This document shows positions 1-5,939 of a DNA stretch of 5,939 bases, one piece after another. The stretch is from Clostridiales bacterium (GTDB taxonomy: Bacteria > Bacillota > Clostridia > Oscillospirales > QAMX01): positions 1-5,939 of the forward strand of contig DUUG01000314.1 in NCBI GenBank assembly GCA_012841675.1, in the 5' to 3' direction. Position numbers and translations under genes: made by a program. Below the pieces are notes generated by a model. The model was given only the letters and a program-made list of their open reading frames with translations, was not told the origin of the DNA and did no database searches. Positions within the stretch are counted from its first letter, which is position 1. Each line of letters starts with the position of its first letter.

Positions 1-3000
1 GATTTTCTGAAGGTCCGGTTGGGGCATATAGAAGCAAAGAGAACCGCTTTTATCGGTAATTTCGATAATCCCCTGTTGTCCGGCTCTAGCTCGTAGCAGA
101 GCGATGCGCAAAAGCGCCTCCACTTCTTCGGGCGGATCGCCGTAACGGTCGCAAAGCTCGTCAAGCACGTCGCTGTAATCTTCGTCCGTTTCGATGGCGG
201 AGATTTTGCGGTAAAGATCCATGCGCTCTACATTGGAGGAAACATACGTTGCCGGGATATTGGCCGAAACCTTCAGCTCCACTACACATTCCAGTTTCTT
301 TTGCGGTGTTTGCCCCTGTTCCTCCAACACAGCCTCCTCCAATAGACGAAGATACATGTCGTATCCTACGCTAAGCATATGCCCGCTTTGCTCTTGTCCG
401 AGTAAGTTGCCGGCACCGCGGATCTCCAAATCTCGCATGGCAATTTTAAAACCGGCGCCAAACTCGGCAAAATCGCGGATGGCCGCCAAGCGCTTTTGAG
501 AAACCTCCGTCAAAACCCTGCCTGCCGGCACCGTCAAATAGGCGTATGCCCGTCTGGAGGACCGCCCAACCCGTCCTCGAAGCTGGTGCAGTTGTGCCAG
601 CCCTAACCGATCGGCATGCTCAATAATCAGGGTGTTGGCATTGGGTATGTCAATTCCGGATTCTATAATGGTCGTACAGACAAGAATGTCCGCCTGCCCG
701 TCGGCCATTTGGCTCATGACCTCGCCCAGCTCCTCCTGATCCATGCGTCCATGCCCAATGAGAATCCTAGCGCCCGGGGCCAGCTTGGCCACCCGTGCCT
801 CTGCTTTTTCGATGGTTTCAACCCGGTTGTGCAGGTAATACACCTGCCCGCCGCGCCCAAGCTCCTTCGCAATGGCATCGGAAATAACGAGTGGATCATA
901 CTCAAGCACATAGGTGGCCACCGGATGGCGATCCCTTGGCGATTCCTCCAGCGTAGACATGTCCCGTATGCCGGCAAGGGCCATATTGAGCGTCCTCGGA
1001 ATGGGAGTGGCCGACAAGGTTAACACATCGCAGTTTTGGGAAATTGCTTTCAACCGTTCTTTATGGGCAACGCCAAACCTCTGCTCTTCGTCGATGACCA
1101 AAAGCCCGAGATCGGAAAAGGCCACGTTCTGCCCAAGCAGCTTGTGCGTCCCGATGACAAGGTCAATGCTGCCGGATTTTAAGCGGCGGAGGATTTTTTC
1201 TGCTTCCTTCGGTGCCGTAAAGCGCGACAGCATGGCGATTTCTACCGGATAGCCCCGGAAGCGGCGCAAAGCATTCATATAATGCTGCCTTGCCAATACC
1301 GTAGTCGGCACCAAAATCGCCGCCTGCTTGCCGTCGGTAATGCATTTCATCACCGCTCGGAAGGCAACCTCCGTCTTGCCAAATCCCACATCGCCGCACA
1401 GCAGACGATCCATAGGAACGGGCTTTTCCATGTCTCTTTTAATTTCCTCAGAGGCCTGGAGCTGGTCCTCCGTTTCCTCGTATTCGAAGTTTTCTTCAAA
1501 TTCCCGCTGCCATGAGCCGTCTTTGGAAAACGCATGGCCCGGCAGGCGCTGCCGTCTGGCATAGAGCTCAATAAGCTTTTTGGCCATATCCTTCGCCGCG
1601 CTTTTGGCACGGCTGGTGACCCGCGCCCAGTCGGCACCGCCCAACTTGGACAGGCGGACAGAGGATTCCTCCGACGCTCCTAGGTACTTGGAAATAACAT
1701 CCAACTGGGAGGCGGGAATATATAAGACATCGCTGCCGGCGTAGGCAATTTTGATAAAATCCCTCTCAACGCCGTCCGACTGTATGCGGACAATCCCGCC
1801 AAACCGCCCGATACCGTGGGTATCGTGGACAACAAGATCGCCTTCTTTTAGATCTGTAAAGCTTTTTAGCTTTTGCCTTGCGCCCTTGACCTGTTCGCCC
1901 TTTGTTTTGGGCCGAACGATCTTGCGCTCTGCCTCCGTTTCGGGAAGAAGCACCAATCGAAGCCCCGGCATTTCTATGCCGCCGGACACGTCCCCCACCG
2001 TCAGCATCACCTTGCCCGGAGTGGGCAAGCCGGTGCCGCTGTAATCCAAAATGGGGTAGAGCTTTTCCTCTTCTAAACGGTCGGCCAGCCGGCGAAGGCG
2101 CCCGCTGCTTTTAGCAACAATGATCACGCCAAAACCGGCCGTAGCATACGACTTTGCATCTGCCATGAGCGGGTCAACGCTTCCTCCATAGGCGGGAAGC
2201 TGCTTAACCAGCAGGGAAACGATTTCTTTTAGCCGCATTTCGCTGTTCTGGGTGGCCAAATGCTCGGTCAAGATAGTATTCCGGGCAGATAACACTCTGT
2301 AAAGTTCATCGCTTGACAGATATATTTCCGTCATTTTGCCGGCCAGAAGCCCTGTTTCCAGCAAACGCTTCTGCTCTTCCAGCCAGCTTCGTTCCAATCT
2401 GCGCACACCTTCCTGCACGCGCGCTCCGTCATCCAAGATAAAAACCGCATCCTCCGGTAGATAATCTAGCGCACTGGCAAATTCGGGGTATATCAGCGGC
2501 AAATACCGGTCTGCCGCCGTAAGGCTTGTGTTCGACTCTAAGGCGGCCACATCCGCCGCAATGGTTTCCAAAAACCGCGGCGGCAAATGGGCCTTGCGCC
2601 CCTTGGCAAGACCGTTCACTTTTTGCGCCAACTCGGCAAGGCCGCCCGGCGCCATGGCAGGAACCACCTCGCCTGCCGGCAAAATTTCCACCCGGCGCAG
2701 ATTATCCGTCCGCCGCTGTGAGATGGGATTAAACACTCCCATGGCATCCAGCGTGTCGCCAAAAAACTCCATTCGAACTGGCTGGCTCATCTGCACGGGG
2801 AAAACGTCGAGAATGCCGCCGCGACGGGCAAACTGCCCCGCCCCTTCCACCTGTTCCGCCCGGCGATAGCCCATGGTGACAAGCTTGTCAATCAGTTCCT
2901 CCATGGCATAATCTGCATTCAGCGTTAGCGTGATGATAGACTCTTTTAGCAAAGCCGGCGGTATGGTGCGAAGCATGATACTCTCCGGCGTGCCGATGAG

Positions 3001-3348
3001 AAATCCGGCTTGGCCTTGCAGAATCTGGTGAAAAACGGCCAACCTCTGTTGCTCAAAGGGGCGGGAAATCCCTTCCACCGGATAAAAAACCGGCTCTCGG
3101 CTTGGCAAAACGGCGCATTCGAGCCCGGAAAAGAAGGAAATATCCCCTGCGATGGCCGTAGCAACCGCATCTGTGGGACATAGCACCGCCGTAAACCGGC
3201 CCGTTTCCCGCCGGATGGCCGCGGCTAAAATGGCACGAAACGTAGGTGGAACGCCACATACCATGGTCACTCCGCCCGAGCCTTCCAAACGGTTTCTTAG
3301 TCCGGTGAACTCCGGCATATCTAAAATGGTCCGGCATAGGGATTTCAC
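1..3348 (-). CDS. mfd: Transcription-repair coupling factor Mfd (C-terminus beyond left edge)
   Basis: Mfd is a cytoplasmic ATP-driven DNA translocase that removes RNA polymerase stalled at lesions and recruits UvrA for nucleotide excision repair. I translated the whole frame: 1116 codons, no stop or frameshift. In order: a UvrB-like N-terminal region with FARRGGILDVFP (173-184) and no Walker A; the CarD-like RNA-polymerase-binding domain opening at VVHDTHGIGRF (506-516); then the RecG-like helicase with GDVGFGKT (Walker A, 652-659), PTTVLARQHY (681-690), GTHKLL (733-738), DEEQ (Walker B, 753-756), TLSATPIPRTL (777-787), GHGRM (865-869), TTIIESGID (892-900) and QLRGRVGRS (922-930, arginine finger). 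RGAGNLLG (977-984) leads to the C-terminal regulatory domain, with RMDLYR at 1042-1047. The family is usually about 1150-1180 residues, so only a short tail is missing. The GTG start is chosen because AAGGAGGG lies 8 nt upstream and no in-frame ATG fits better. DEEQ is the usual Gram-positive form. Confidence 0.98.
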   Translation of the reverse strand, partial: MKSLCRTILDMPEFTGLRNRLEGSGGVTMVCGVPPTFRAILAAAIRRETGRFTAVLCPTDAVATAIAGDISFFSGLECAVLPSREPVFYPVEGISRPFEQQRLAVFHQILQGQAGFLIGTPESIMLRTIPPALLKESIITLTLNADYAMEELIDKLVTMGYRRAEQVEGAGQFARRGGILDVFPVQMSQPVRMEFFGDTLDAMGVFNPISQRRTDNLRRVEILPAGEVVPAMAPGGLAELAQKVNGLAKGRKAHLPPRFLETIAADVAALESNTSLTAADRYLPLIYPEFASALDYLPEDAVFILDDGARVQEGVRRLERSWLEEQKRLLETGLLAGKMTEIYLSSDELYRVLSARNTILTEHLATQNSEMRLKEIVSLLVKQLPAYGGSVDPLMADAKSYATAGFGVIIVAKSSGRLRRLADRLEEEKLYPILDYSGTGLPTPGKVMLTVGDVSGGIEMPGLRLVLLPETEAERKIVRPKTKGEQVKGARQKLKSFTDLKEGDLVVHDTHGIGRFGGIVRIQSDGVERDFIKIAYAGSDVLYIPASQLDVISKYLGASEESSVRLSKLGGADWARVTSRAKSAAKDMAKKLIELYARRQRLPGHAFSKDGSWQREFEENFEYEETEDQLQASEEIKRDMEKPVPMDRLLCGDVGFGKTEVAFRAVMKCITDGKQAAILVPTTVLARQHYMNALRRFRGYPVEIAMLSRFTAPKEAEKILRRLKSGSIDLVIGTHKLLGQNVAFSDLGLLVIDEEQRFGVAHKERLKAISQNCDVLTLSATPIPRTLNMALAGIRDMSTLEESPRDRHPVATYVLEYDPLVISDAIAKELGRGGQVYYLHNRVETIEKAEARVAKLAPGARILIGHGRMDQEELGEVMSQMADGQADILVCTTIIESGIDIPNANTLIIEHADRLGLAQLHQLRGRVGRSSRRAYAYLTVPAGRVLTEVSQKRLAAIRDFAEFGAGFKIAMRDLEIRGAGNLLGQEQSGHMLSVGYDMYLRLLEEAVLEEQGQTPQKKLECVVELKVSANIPATYVSSNVERMDLYRKISAIETDEDYSDVLDELCDRYGDPPEEVEALLRIALLRARAGQQGIIEITDKSGSLCFYMPQPDLQKI

Positions 3349-3356
3349 AAAACCAT

Positions 3357-3364
3357 CCCTCCTT
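3357..3364 (-). promoter_or_regulatory. Shine-Dalgarno site that fixes the GTG start of mfd
   Basis: AAGGAGGG, nearly the full anti-16S complement, ends 8 nt before the GTG at 3346-3348. An ATG at 3354-3356 directly abuts this site but is out of frame with mfd and reaches a stop after three codons (Met-Val-Leu). The GTG is therefore the natural start. The TGA of that tiny frame overlaps the GTG as GTGA. Confidence 0.8.
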
Positions 3365-3380
3365 ATTTTTAACAACGGGA

Positions 3381-3432
3381 AAAGACTGCTCTTTGCCGCA
3401 ACCCTGGGGGTAACGGTGAAAGAGCAGCTTTT
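3381..3432 (-). terminator. Long hairpin with flanking A and T tracts between the membrane-protein gene and mfd
   Basis: Read on the minus strand, AAAAG is followed by CTGCTCTTT (3419-3427), a 24-nt centre, AAAGAGCAG (3386-3394), then TCTTTT. The 9-bp arms match perfectly. The centre can pair further (CCG with CGG, and ACC with GGT around a small C-rich loop), and AAAAG can pair with CTTTT past one bulged T. This is the form of a bidirectional intrinsic terminator and would end transcripts from the carboxypeptidase/membrane-protein pair; the plus-strand reading also ends in a T-rich run (CTTTTATT). The T tract is short and broken, so termination may be partial. Because a TATAAT box lies immediately upstream, it could instead be a leader stem-loop or attenuator of mfd. 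Confidence 0.55.
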
Positions 3433-3439
3433 ATTAATC

Positions 3440-3471
3440 ATTATAATCTTAAATCATGCAATGTATGACAA
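3440..3471 (-). promoter_or_regulatory. Candidate promoter for mfd
   Basis: A perfect TATAAT lies at 3440-3445 on the minus strand, in the AT-rich gap after the membrane-protein stop. The best -35 candidate is TTGTCA at 3466-3471, five of six matches to TTGACA, but the spacer is 20 nt instead of about 17. At 17 nt there is no recognisable -35 box. The start of transcription would be near 3433, giving an 85-nt leader that begins with the hairpin. The long spacer makes this moderate evidence. The -10 lies in the small palindrome ATTATAAT, so it also reads as TATAAT on the plus strand, where no gene follows. Confidence 0.4.
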
Positions 3472-3482
3472 TACGATGGAAA

Positions 3483-4430
3483 CTATGCTTCCGGCTCGCT
3501 TTTTATATCCGGCTCGACCTGCGGTTCTTCCGCCGAAATGGCTAATGGCTCTTCCGCTTGCGAATCGGTGGAAGCGGCCACTAAATTCGGCCGCAAAAGA
3601 CAGAGGATTCCTATGGCAAAAAACACGCCGTAAAGAAGAAACACGCCCGGCCGCACAACGGAAAACAGGCCGGCTCTTGTAAAAAGTATGCCTTCCTTCC
3701 AAGCATATAAGCCTTCTCCGACAATGTTCATCGGCCCAAAAAAGAGAAGCGCCTTCATGGCACAGAGCACCGCCGGCAGTTTAGCCCGGGCAAACACATA
3801 GCCGGCTGACACATAGAAAACAAGAACAAGCGTTATAACGCCTAAAACTGGGAAAACATACTGCAAAAGCGTAGGTTTTCTCGACACGCTCTGATATAAA
3901 TCCACTAGCCATGCGCACGCCCAAAACACCGCAAGCAGCACATTCGGCGGCCCTATGTTTTCGCCCCGGGCGCGCTGCCCCATATACCGTGCCGTTACGA
4001 CCGCGGAAGCACCGGCCCCGAACAAAAGCCCGCTGGTCAGAATGCCCCAGACGGAAAACCGTGCAAAAGAATCAATCATCTGGAGAGTTGCTCCGAAAAA
4101 CGCCGTAATAGCAGACGCCAGCAGGAACGCCCGCGCCTTTCCATTGATTCTTCCCGGCACAAGCAAATCGCCTTTAGCTTTGTCGGATCCGAAACGACTG
4201 ACGGCATAGGAAAGCAGCAGGTAAACGCATACCAGAACAGAAACCGTAGTGATCAGCATCCCATACACGTTCCCGGGTATGGCAAGTCCGGCAATTTCCG
4301 GGTCGTCCGCCGGTTCAAAGCCGGTGCTTAGATGGAAATACCGAACAATACCGGCGGCCAATCCCAATACCCCAAATAGGGCGGACTCCAAACGAACCTT
4401 GCGTTGACTCCGGACCCTATAGCTTATCAT
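3483..4430 (-). CDS. Hypothetical integral membrane protein, about eight transmembrane helices, acidic C-terminal tail
   Basis: I do not recognise this 315-residue protein. Hydrophobic stretches at about 15-34, 55-77, 101-119, 126-147, 163-180, 188-213, 218-237 and 258-279 suggest eight membrane helices. The N-terminus before helix 1 is basic (five Arg/Lys in 13 residues). After Arg280 comes a soluble tail of about 35 residues rich in Glu, Pro, Ala and Ser. No catalytic or transporter motif stands out. The start at 4430 is preferred: GGAAGCGGG lies just upstream, whereas the ATG at 4442 (four codons longer) directly abuts AAAGGA with no spacing. With the 4430 start it overlaps the end of the carboxypeptidase gene by 14 nt in another frame, which points to translational coupling. 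A role linked to the cell envelope is inferred from this neighbour only. Confidence 0.85.
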   Translation of the reverse strand: MISYRVRSQRKVRLESALFGVLGLAAGIVRYFHLSTGFEPADDPEIAGLAIPGNVYGMLITTVSVLVCVYLLLSYAVSRFGSDKAKGDLLVPGRINGKARAFLLASAITAFFGATLQMIDSFARFSVWGILTSGLLFGAGASAVVTARYMGQRARGENIGPPNVLLAVFWACAWLVDLYQSVSRKPTLLQYVFPVLGVITLVLVFYVSAGYVFARAKLPAVLCAMKALLFFGPMNIVGEGLYAWKEGILFTRAGLFSVVRPGVFLLYGVFFAIGILCLLRPNLVAASTDSQAEEPLAISAEEPQVEPDIKSEPEA

Positions 4431-5847
4431 ACCCGCTTCCATTCCTTTCGCGTATATATAAGTGATTTTTTATCCGTTTGCACCGCTTGCGATACCTGGA
4501 AGCAGAAATCATGGCAACCACCAGATATAATACAAAGCAAGCGAGTACCACTCCGCCGGCAATCAGCACAAATCGGAACAGCTGCGCCATCCCGCCGCCT
4601 CGCGGCACTTCCGCCTCTGTGGTGACAGGCGTTGTGGAAATTTCGCCGGTAGTCTGCACGACCGGAGCTTCCAATCCATAGTCCGCCCTGGCCACCATCT
4701 CCGTCTTTCCGACTAAACGGTCGCCGGAGTATACGGAAATGGTTCCAAGGGGTGTCCCCTCACGCACCGGCTCAGTAATCATGTCGGGAATCGAATACTC
4801 CGTGCGCAGATCGGTCATGGGATCGTCCCGATAGGAAAGCAGCGTAAACCCTTCCTTCGGCTGTAAATAGACAAGCTCTCCATTTGCGGACGGGACGGCT
4901 GCCGCGTAGTCGAACACATTGGCTACGGTGACGATTTGCAGAGATTTTTCGAAATAATCGATTAAAGTGCTTGTTGATTGGAAAGTCTTCCCCTGTCCTG
5001 CCTTCATAATGACAATAATAAAAGAAAGACCGTTGACTTCCCCATAAGTAACAAGGGTGTTGCCGGCGGGAGTTGTAAAGCCTGTTTTGCCGCAGATGAT
5101 ATTTTCGTTATAATATTGCCCGTTTTGATGGATTAAACGATTGGAATTAGTCAAATACCGCGGTTTATCAGTCTTATTGGTAGGCGGAATGGTATACGTC
5201 GCTTTGGACATAACGGCGCGGAGGGTTTCATTCTTCATAACCTCCTGCATAATCAGCGCCAAATCCCTAGAGGTGGTATAATGCTGCTCGTCATGGAGCC
5301 CATGGGGATTGGTAAAATGCGTATCAGCCGCGCCAAGCTCCGTCGCACGCTCATTCATCCGTGCCACAAACGCTTCCACGGATCCGAAAATATGCTCCGC
5401 CGCGCCCATACACGCTTCATTGGCGGACTGGATCAAAATAGCATGGAGCACCTGGTCTAAGGTAAGTTGTTCTCCGGGCTGGATGGAGATGTGCATGGAA
5501 TCATAGGGAATACTGTTGACGGCATGGGCCGAAAACGTAACCACATCGGAAAGATTGCCTTCTTCCACAATTAAAAGCGCCGTCATCAGCTTGGTCGTGC
5601 TGGCCGGATAAAGCCGCTCCTCCGCATTTTTCCCGTAAATGCAAATCCCGGTGGTCGTTTCTAAAACATAGGTGGCCTTCGCTTCCGGTTCGGGAACGTC
5701 AGTCGGATCGGAGATACCGATATATTCAGCCCGCACCGGTACGTAAAACACGCACATACATACGCAAAGCATAAGCGCAAAAAACGCCGCTCGCCAAGCC
5801 ATAGTTTTCGCTCGATAATGGGGTCGCATGCGCCTTGTATTTTCCAT
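4417..5847 (-). CDS. D-alanyl-D-alanine carboxypeptidase (peptidase S11, DacF/PBP5 type)
   Basis: This low-molecular-weight penicillin-binding protein is expected to cut the terminal D-Ala from peptidoglycan pentapeptides outside the membrane, limiting cross-linking. In 476 residues: a basic start and hydrophobic signal segment (about 17-38) with a likely cleavage site after VRA (38-40); the S11 catalytic domain with SxxK as STTK (Ser83 nucleophile, Lys86), SxN as SAN (141-143) and KTG (254-256, in CGKTGFTTPAGN); a PBP5 C-terminal beta domain at about 285-390; a Thr-rich linker; a hydrophobic helix (about 424-449); and a basic 27-residue tail. Classical PBP5 ends in an amphipathic helix, so the real membrane helix plus tail differs. 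The ATG at 5847 is chosen because AGGAGAGAG lies upstream (5857-5865); the ATG at 5904 would lie upstream of the predicted transcription start and inside the previous gene. dacF or dacB paralogues cannot be told apart here, so no symbol is given. Confidence 0.95.
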   Translation of the reverse strand: MENTRRMRPHYRAKTMAWRAAFFALMLCVCMCVFYVPVRAEYIGISDPTDVPEPEAKATYVLETTTGICIYGKNAEERLYPASTTKLMTALLIVEEGNLSDVVTFSAHAVNSIPYDSMHISIQPGEQLTLDQVLHAILIQSANEACMGAAEHIFGSVEAFVARMNERATELGAADTHFTNPHGLHDEQHYTTSRDLALIMQEVMKNETLRAVMSKATYTIPPTNKTDKPRYLTNSNRLIHQNGQYYNENIICGKTGFTTPAGNTLVTYGEVNGLSFIIVIMKAGQGKTFQSTSTLIDYFEKSLQIVTVANVFDYAAAVPSANGELVYLQPKEGFTLLSYRDDPMTDLRTEYSIPDMITEPVREGTPLGTISVYSGDRLVGKTEMVARADYGLEAPVVQTTGEISTTPVTTEAEVPRGGGMAQLFRFVLIAGGVVLACFVLYLVVAMISASRYRKRCKRIKNHLYIRERNGSGYDKL

Positions 5848-5856
5848 TGCCGATAT

Positions 5857-5865
5857 CTCTCTCCT
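5857..5865 (-). promoter_or_regulatory. Shine-Dalgarno site choosing the carboxypeptidase start at 5847
   Basis: AGGAGAGAG on the minus strand ends 9 nt before the ATG at 5845-5847; measured from the core GGAG the gap is 13 nt, rather long but acceptable. The longer frame opening at 5904 has no comparable site. The next internal ATG at 5829 has only a weak AAGG before it. Confidence 0.6.
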
Positions 5866-5874
5866 TTTTCGCTC

Positions 5875-5895
5875 TGTAAAGTGTATCACATTACA
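5875..5895. promoter_or_regulatory. Imperfect 21-bp dyad, candidate operator
   Basis: On the plus strand the pattern is TGTAA-N-GTG-N3-CAC-N-TTACA: 16 of the 20 positions flanking the centre are symmetric. It covers the candidate -10 box and the expected transcription start of the carboxypeptidase gene, the typical place for a repressor site. I cannot assign a regulator. A dyad of this quality is expected a few times by chance in a 6-kb window, so the position, not the symmetry alone, is the argument. Confidence 0.3.
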
Positions 5896-5918
5896 CCCTT
5901 GCAACGCCGGAATTTCGA
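5890..5918 (-). promoter_or_regulatory. Candidate sigma-A-type promoter for the carboxypeptidase gene
   Basis: TCGAAA (5913-5918, four of six matches to TTGACA) is separated by 17 nt from TGTAAT (5890-5895, five of six matches to TATAAT). Transcription would start near 5883, giving a leader of about 36 nt before the ATG at 5847. The -35 box lies inside the likely 3' end of the preceding gene, so read-through from that gene is also possible. Confidence 0.4.
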
Positions 5919-5939
5919 GCCGCTTGCGCCACCGCCGCA
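5891..5939 (-). CDS. C-terminal end of an upstream gene, possibly malic enzyme
   Basis: Reading from the right edge, one minus frame gives AAVAQAARNSGVARV and then TAA at 5891-5893. The pattern of an alanine-rich helix followed by SGVAR resembles the C-terminus of bacterial NAD(P)-dependent malic enzymes, which make pyruvate from malate. This is recalled family knowledge applied to only 15 residues and is weak. The competing frame (ending GVM and TGA) looks less protein-like. The stop lies 43 nt before the carboxypeptidase start, on the same strand, so co-transcription is possible. Confidence 0.4.
   Translation of the reverse strand, partial: AAVAQAARNSGVARV

Noticed and set aside
616..1023. 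Plus-strand open frame of 135 codons
   Set aside because: It lies opposite the mfd helicase motifs (TTIIESGID, GHGRM) and is a shadow of that gene.
1..3348. Possibility that mfd is broken, since no long minus-strand frame is closed by a start and stop inside the window
   Set aside because: Codon-by-codon reading shows one continuous frame from the GTG to the left edge; it is open only because the stop lies outside the window.
3152..3682. Plus-strand open frame of 176 codons crossing the mfd start and the intergenic gap
   Set aside because: It runs antisense to the mfd N-terminus and to the end of the membrane-protein gene, crosses the hairpin, has no recognisable domain, and mfd is unambiguous on the other strand.
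4431..4442. Alternative start of the membrane protein at 4442, four codons longer
   Set aside because: The ATG abuts AAAGGA with no spacing. The ATG at 4430 is better spaced, though the choice is not certain.
4440..4490. AT-rich stretch with TATATA just upstream of the membrane-protein gene, as a possible internal promoter
   Set aside because: No convincing -35 box at 16-18 nt. The stretch is coding sequence of the carboxypeptidase tail, and the overlap of the two genes argues for joint expression.
401..5075. Recurring TGCCGGC/GCCGGC words across the window
   Set aside because: They fall in frame inside genes at irregular spacing and reflect codon choice in a moderately GC-rich genome; no repeat unit or array structure is seen.
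5848..5904. A 19-residue N-terminal extension of the carboxypeptidase from the ATG at 5904
   Set aside because: It would cover the ribosome binding site and the stop of the preceding gene, has no ribosome site of its own, and puts a charged stretch before an otherwise normal signal peptide.

Overview
All genes here lie on the minus strand. The window shows an ordinary piece of what looks like a Firmicutes (Clostridia-type) chromosome. The grounds are strong AGGAGG-type ribosome binding sites, tight gene packing, an Mfd with the DEEQ rather than DEEH helicase motif, and a DacF/PBP5-type carboxypeptidase. G+C looks moderate, roughly half. The organism cannot be named from the sequence.

In transcription order, right to left: (1) 5891-5939 appears to be the last 15 codons of a gene entering from the right edge, possibly an NAD(P)-dependent malic enzyme. 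(2) 4417-5847 encodes a secreted, C-terminally membrane-anchored D-alanyl-D-alanine carboxypeptidase with all three penicillin-binding motifs. A candidate promoter and a 21-bp dyad sit just upstream. (3) 3483-4430 encodes an unrecognised protein with about eight membrane helices; its start overlaps the end of the carboxypeptidase gene by 14 nt, so the two are probably translationally coupled. (4) 3349-3482 is a 134-nt intergenic region with a consensus TATAAT box and a long hairpin flanked by A and T tracts. (5) 1-3348 is mfd, the transcription-repair coupling factor, starting at GTG with a strong ribosome binding site. It is open for all 1116 codons in the window and runs off the left edge with only its last C-terminal residues missing.

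The carboxypeptidase and the membrane protein form a cell-envelope pair. Mfd is a separate DNA-repair function and probably a separate transcription unit, given the hairpin and TATAAT box in front of it. No RNA gene, mobile element, CRISPR array or defence-type gene cluster was found, and I see no convincing undescribed system. The points most worth checking are the hairpin placed almost exactly at the predicted 5' end of the mfd transcript, the dyad over the carboxypeptidase promoter, and the unknown membrane protein coupled to the carboxypeptidase.
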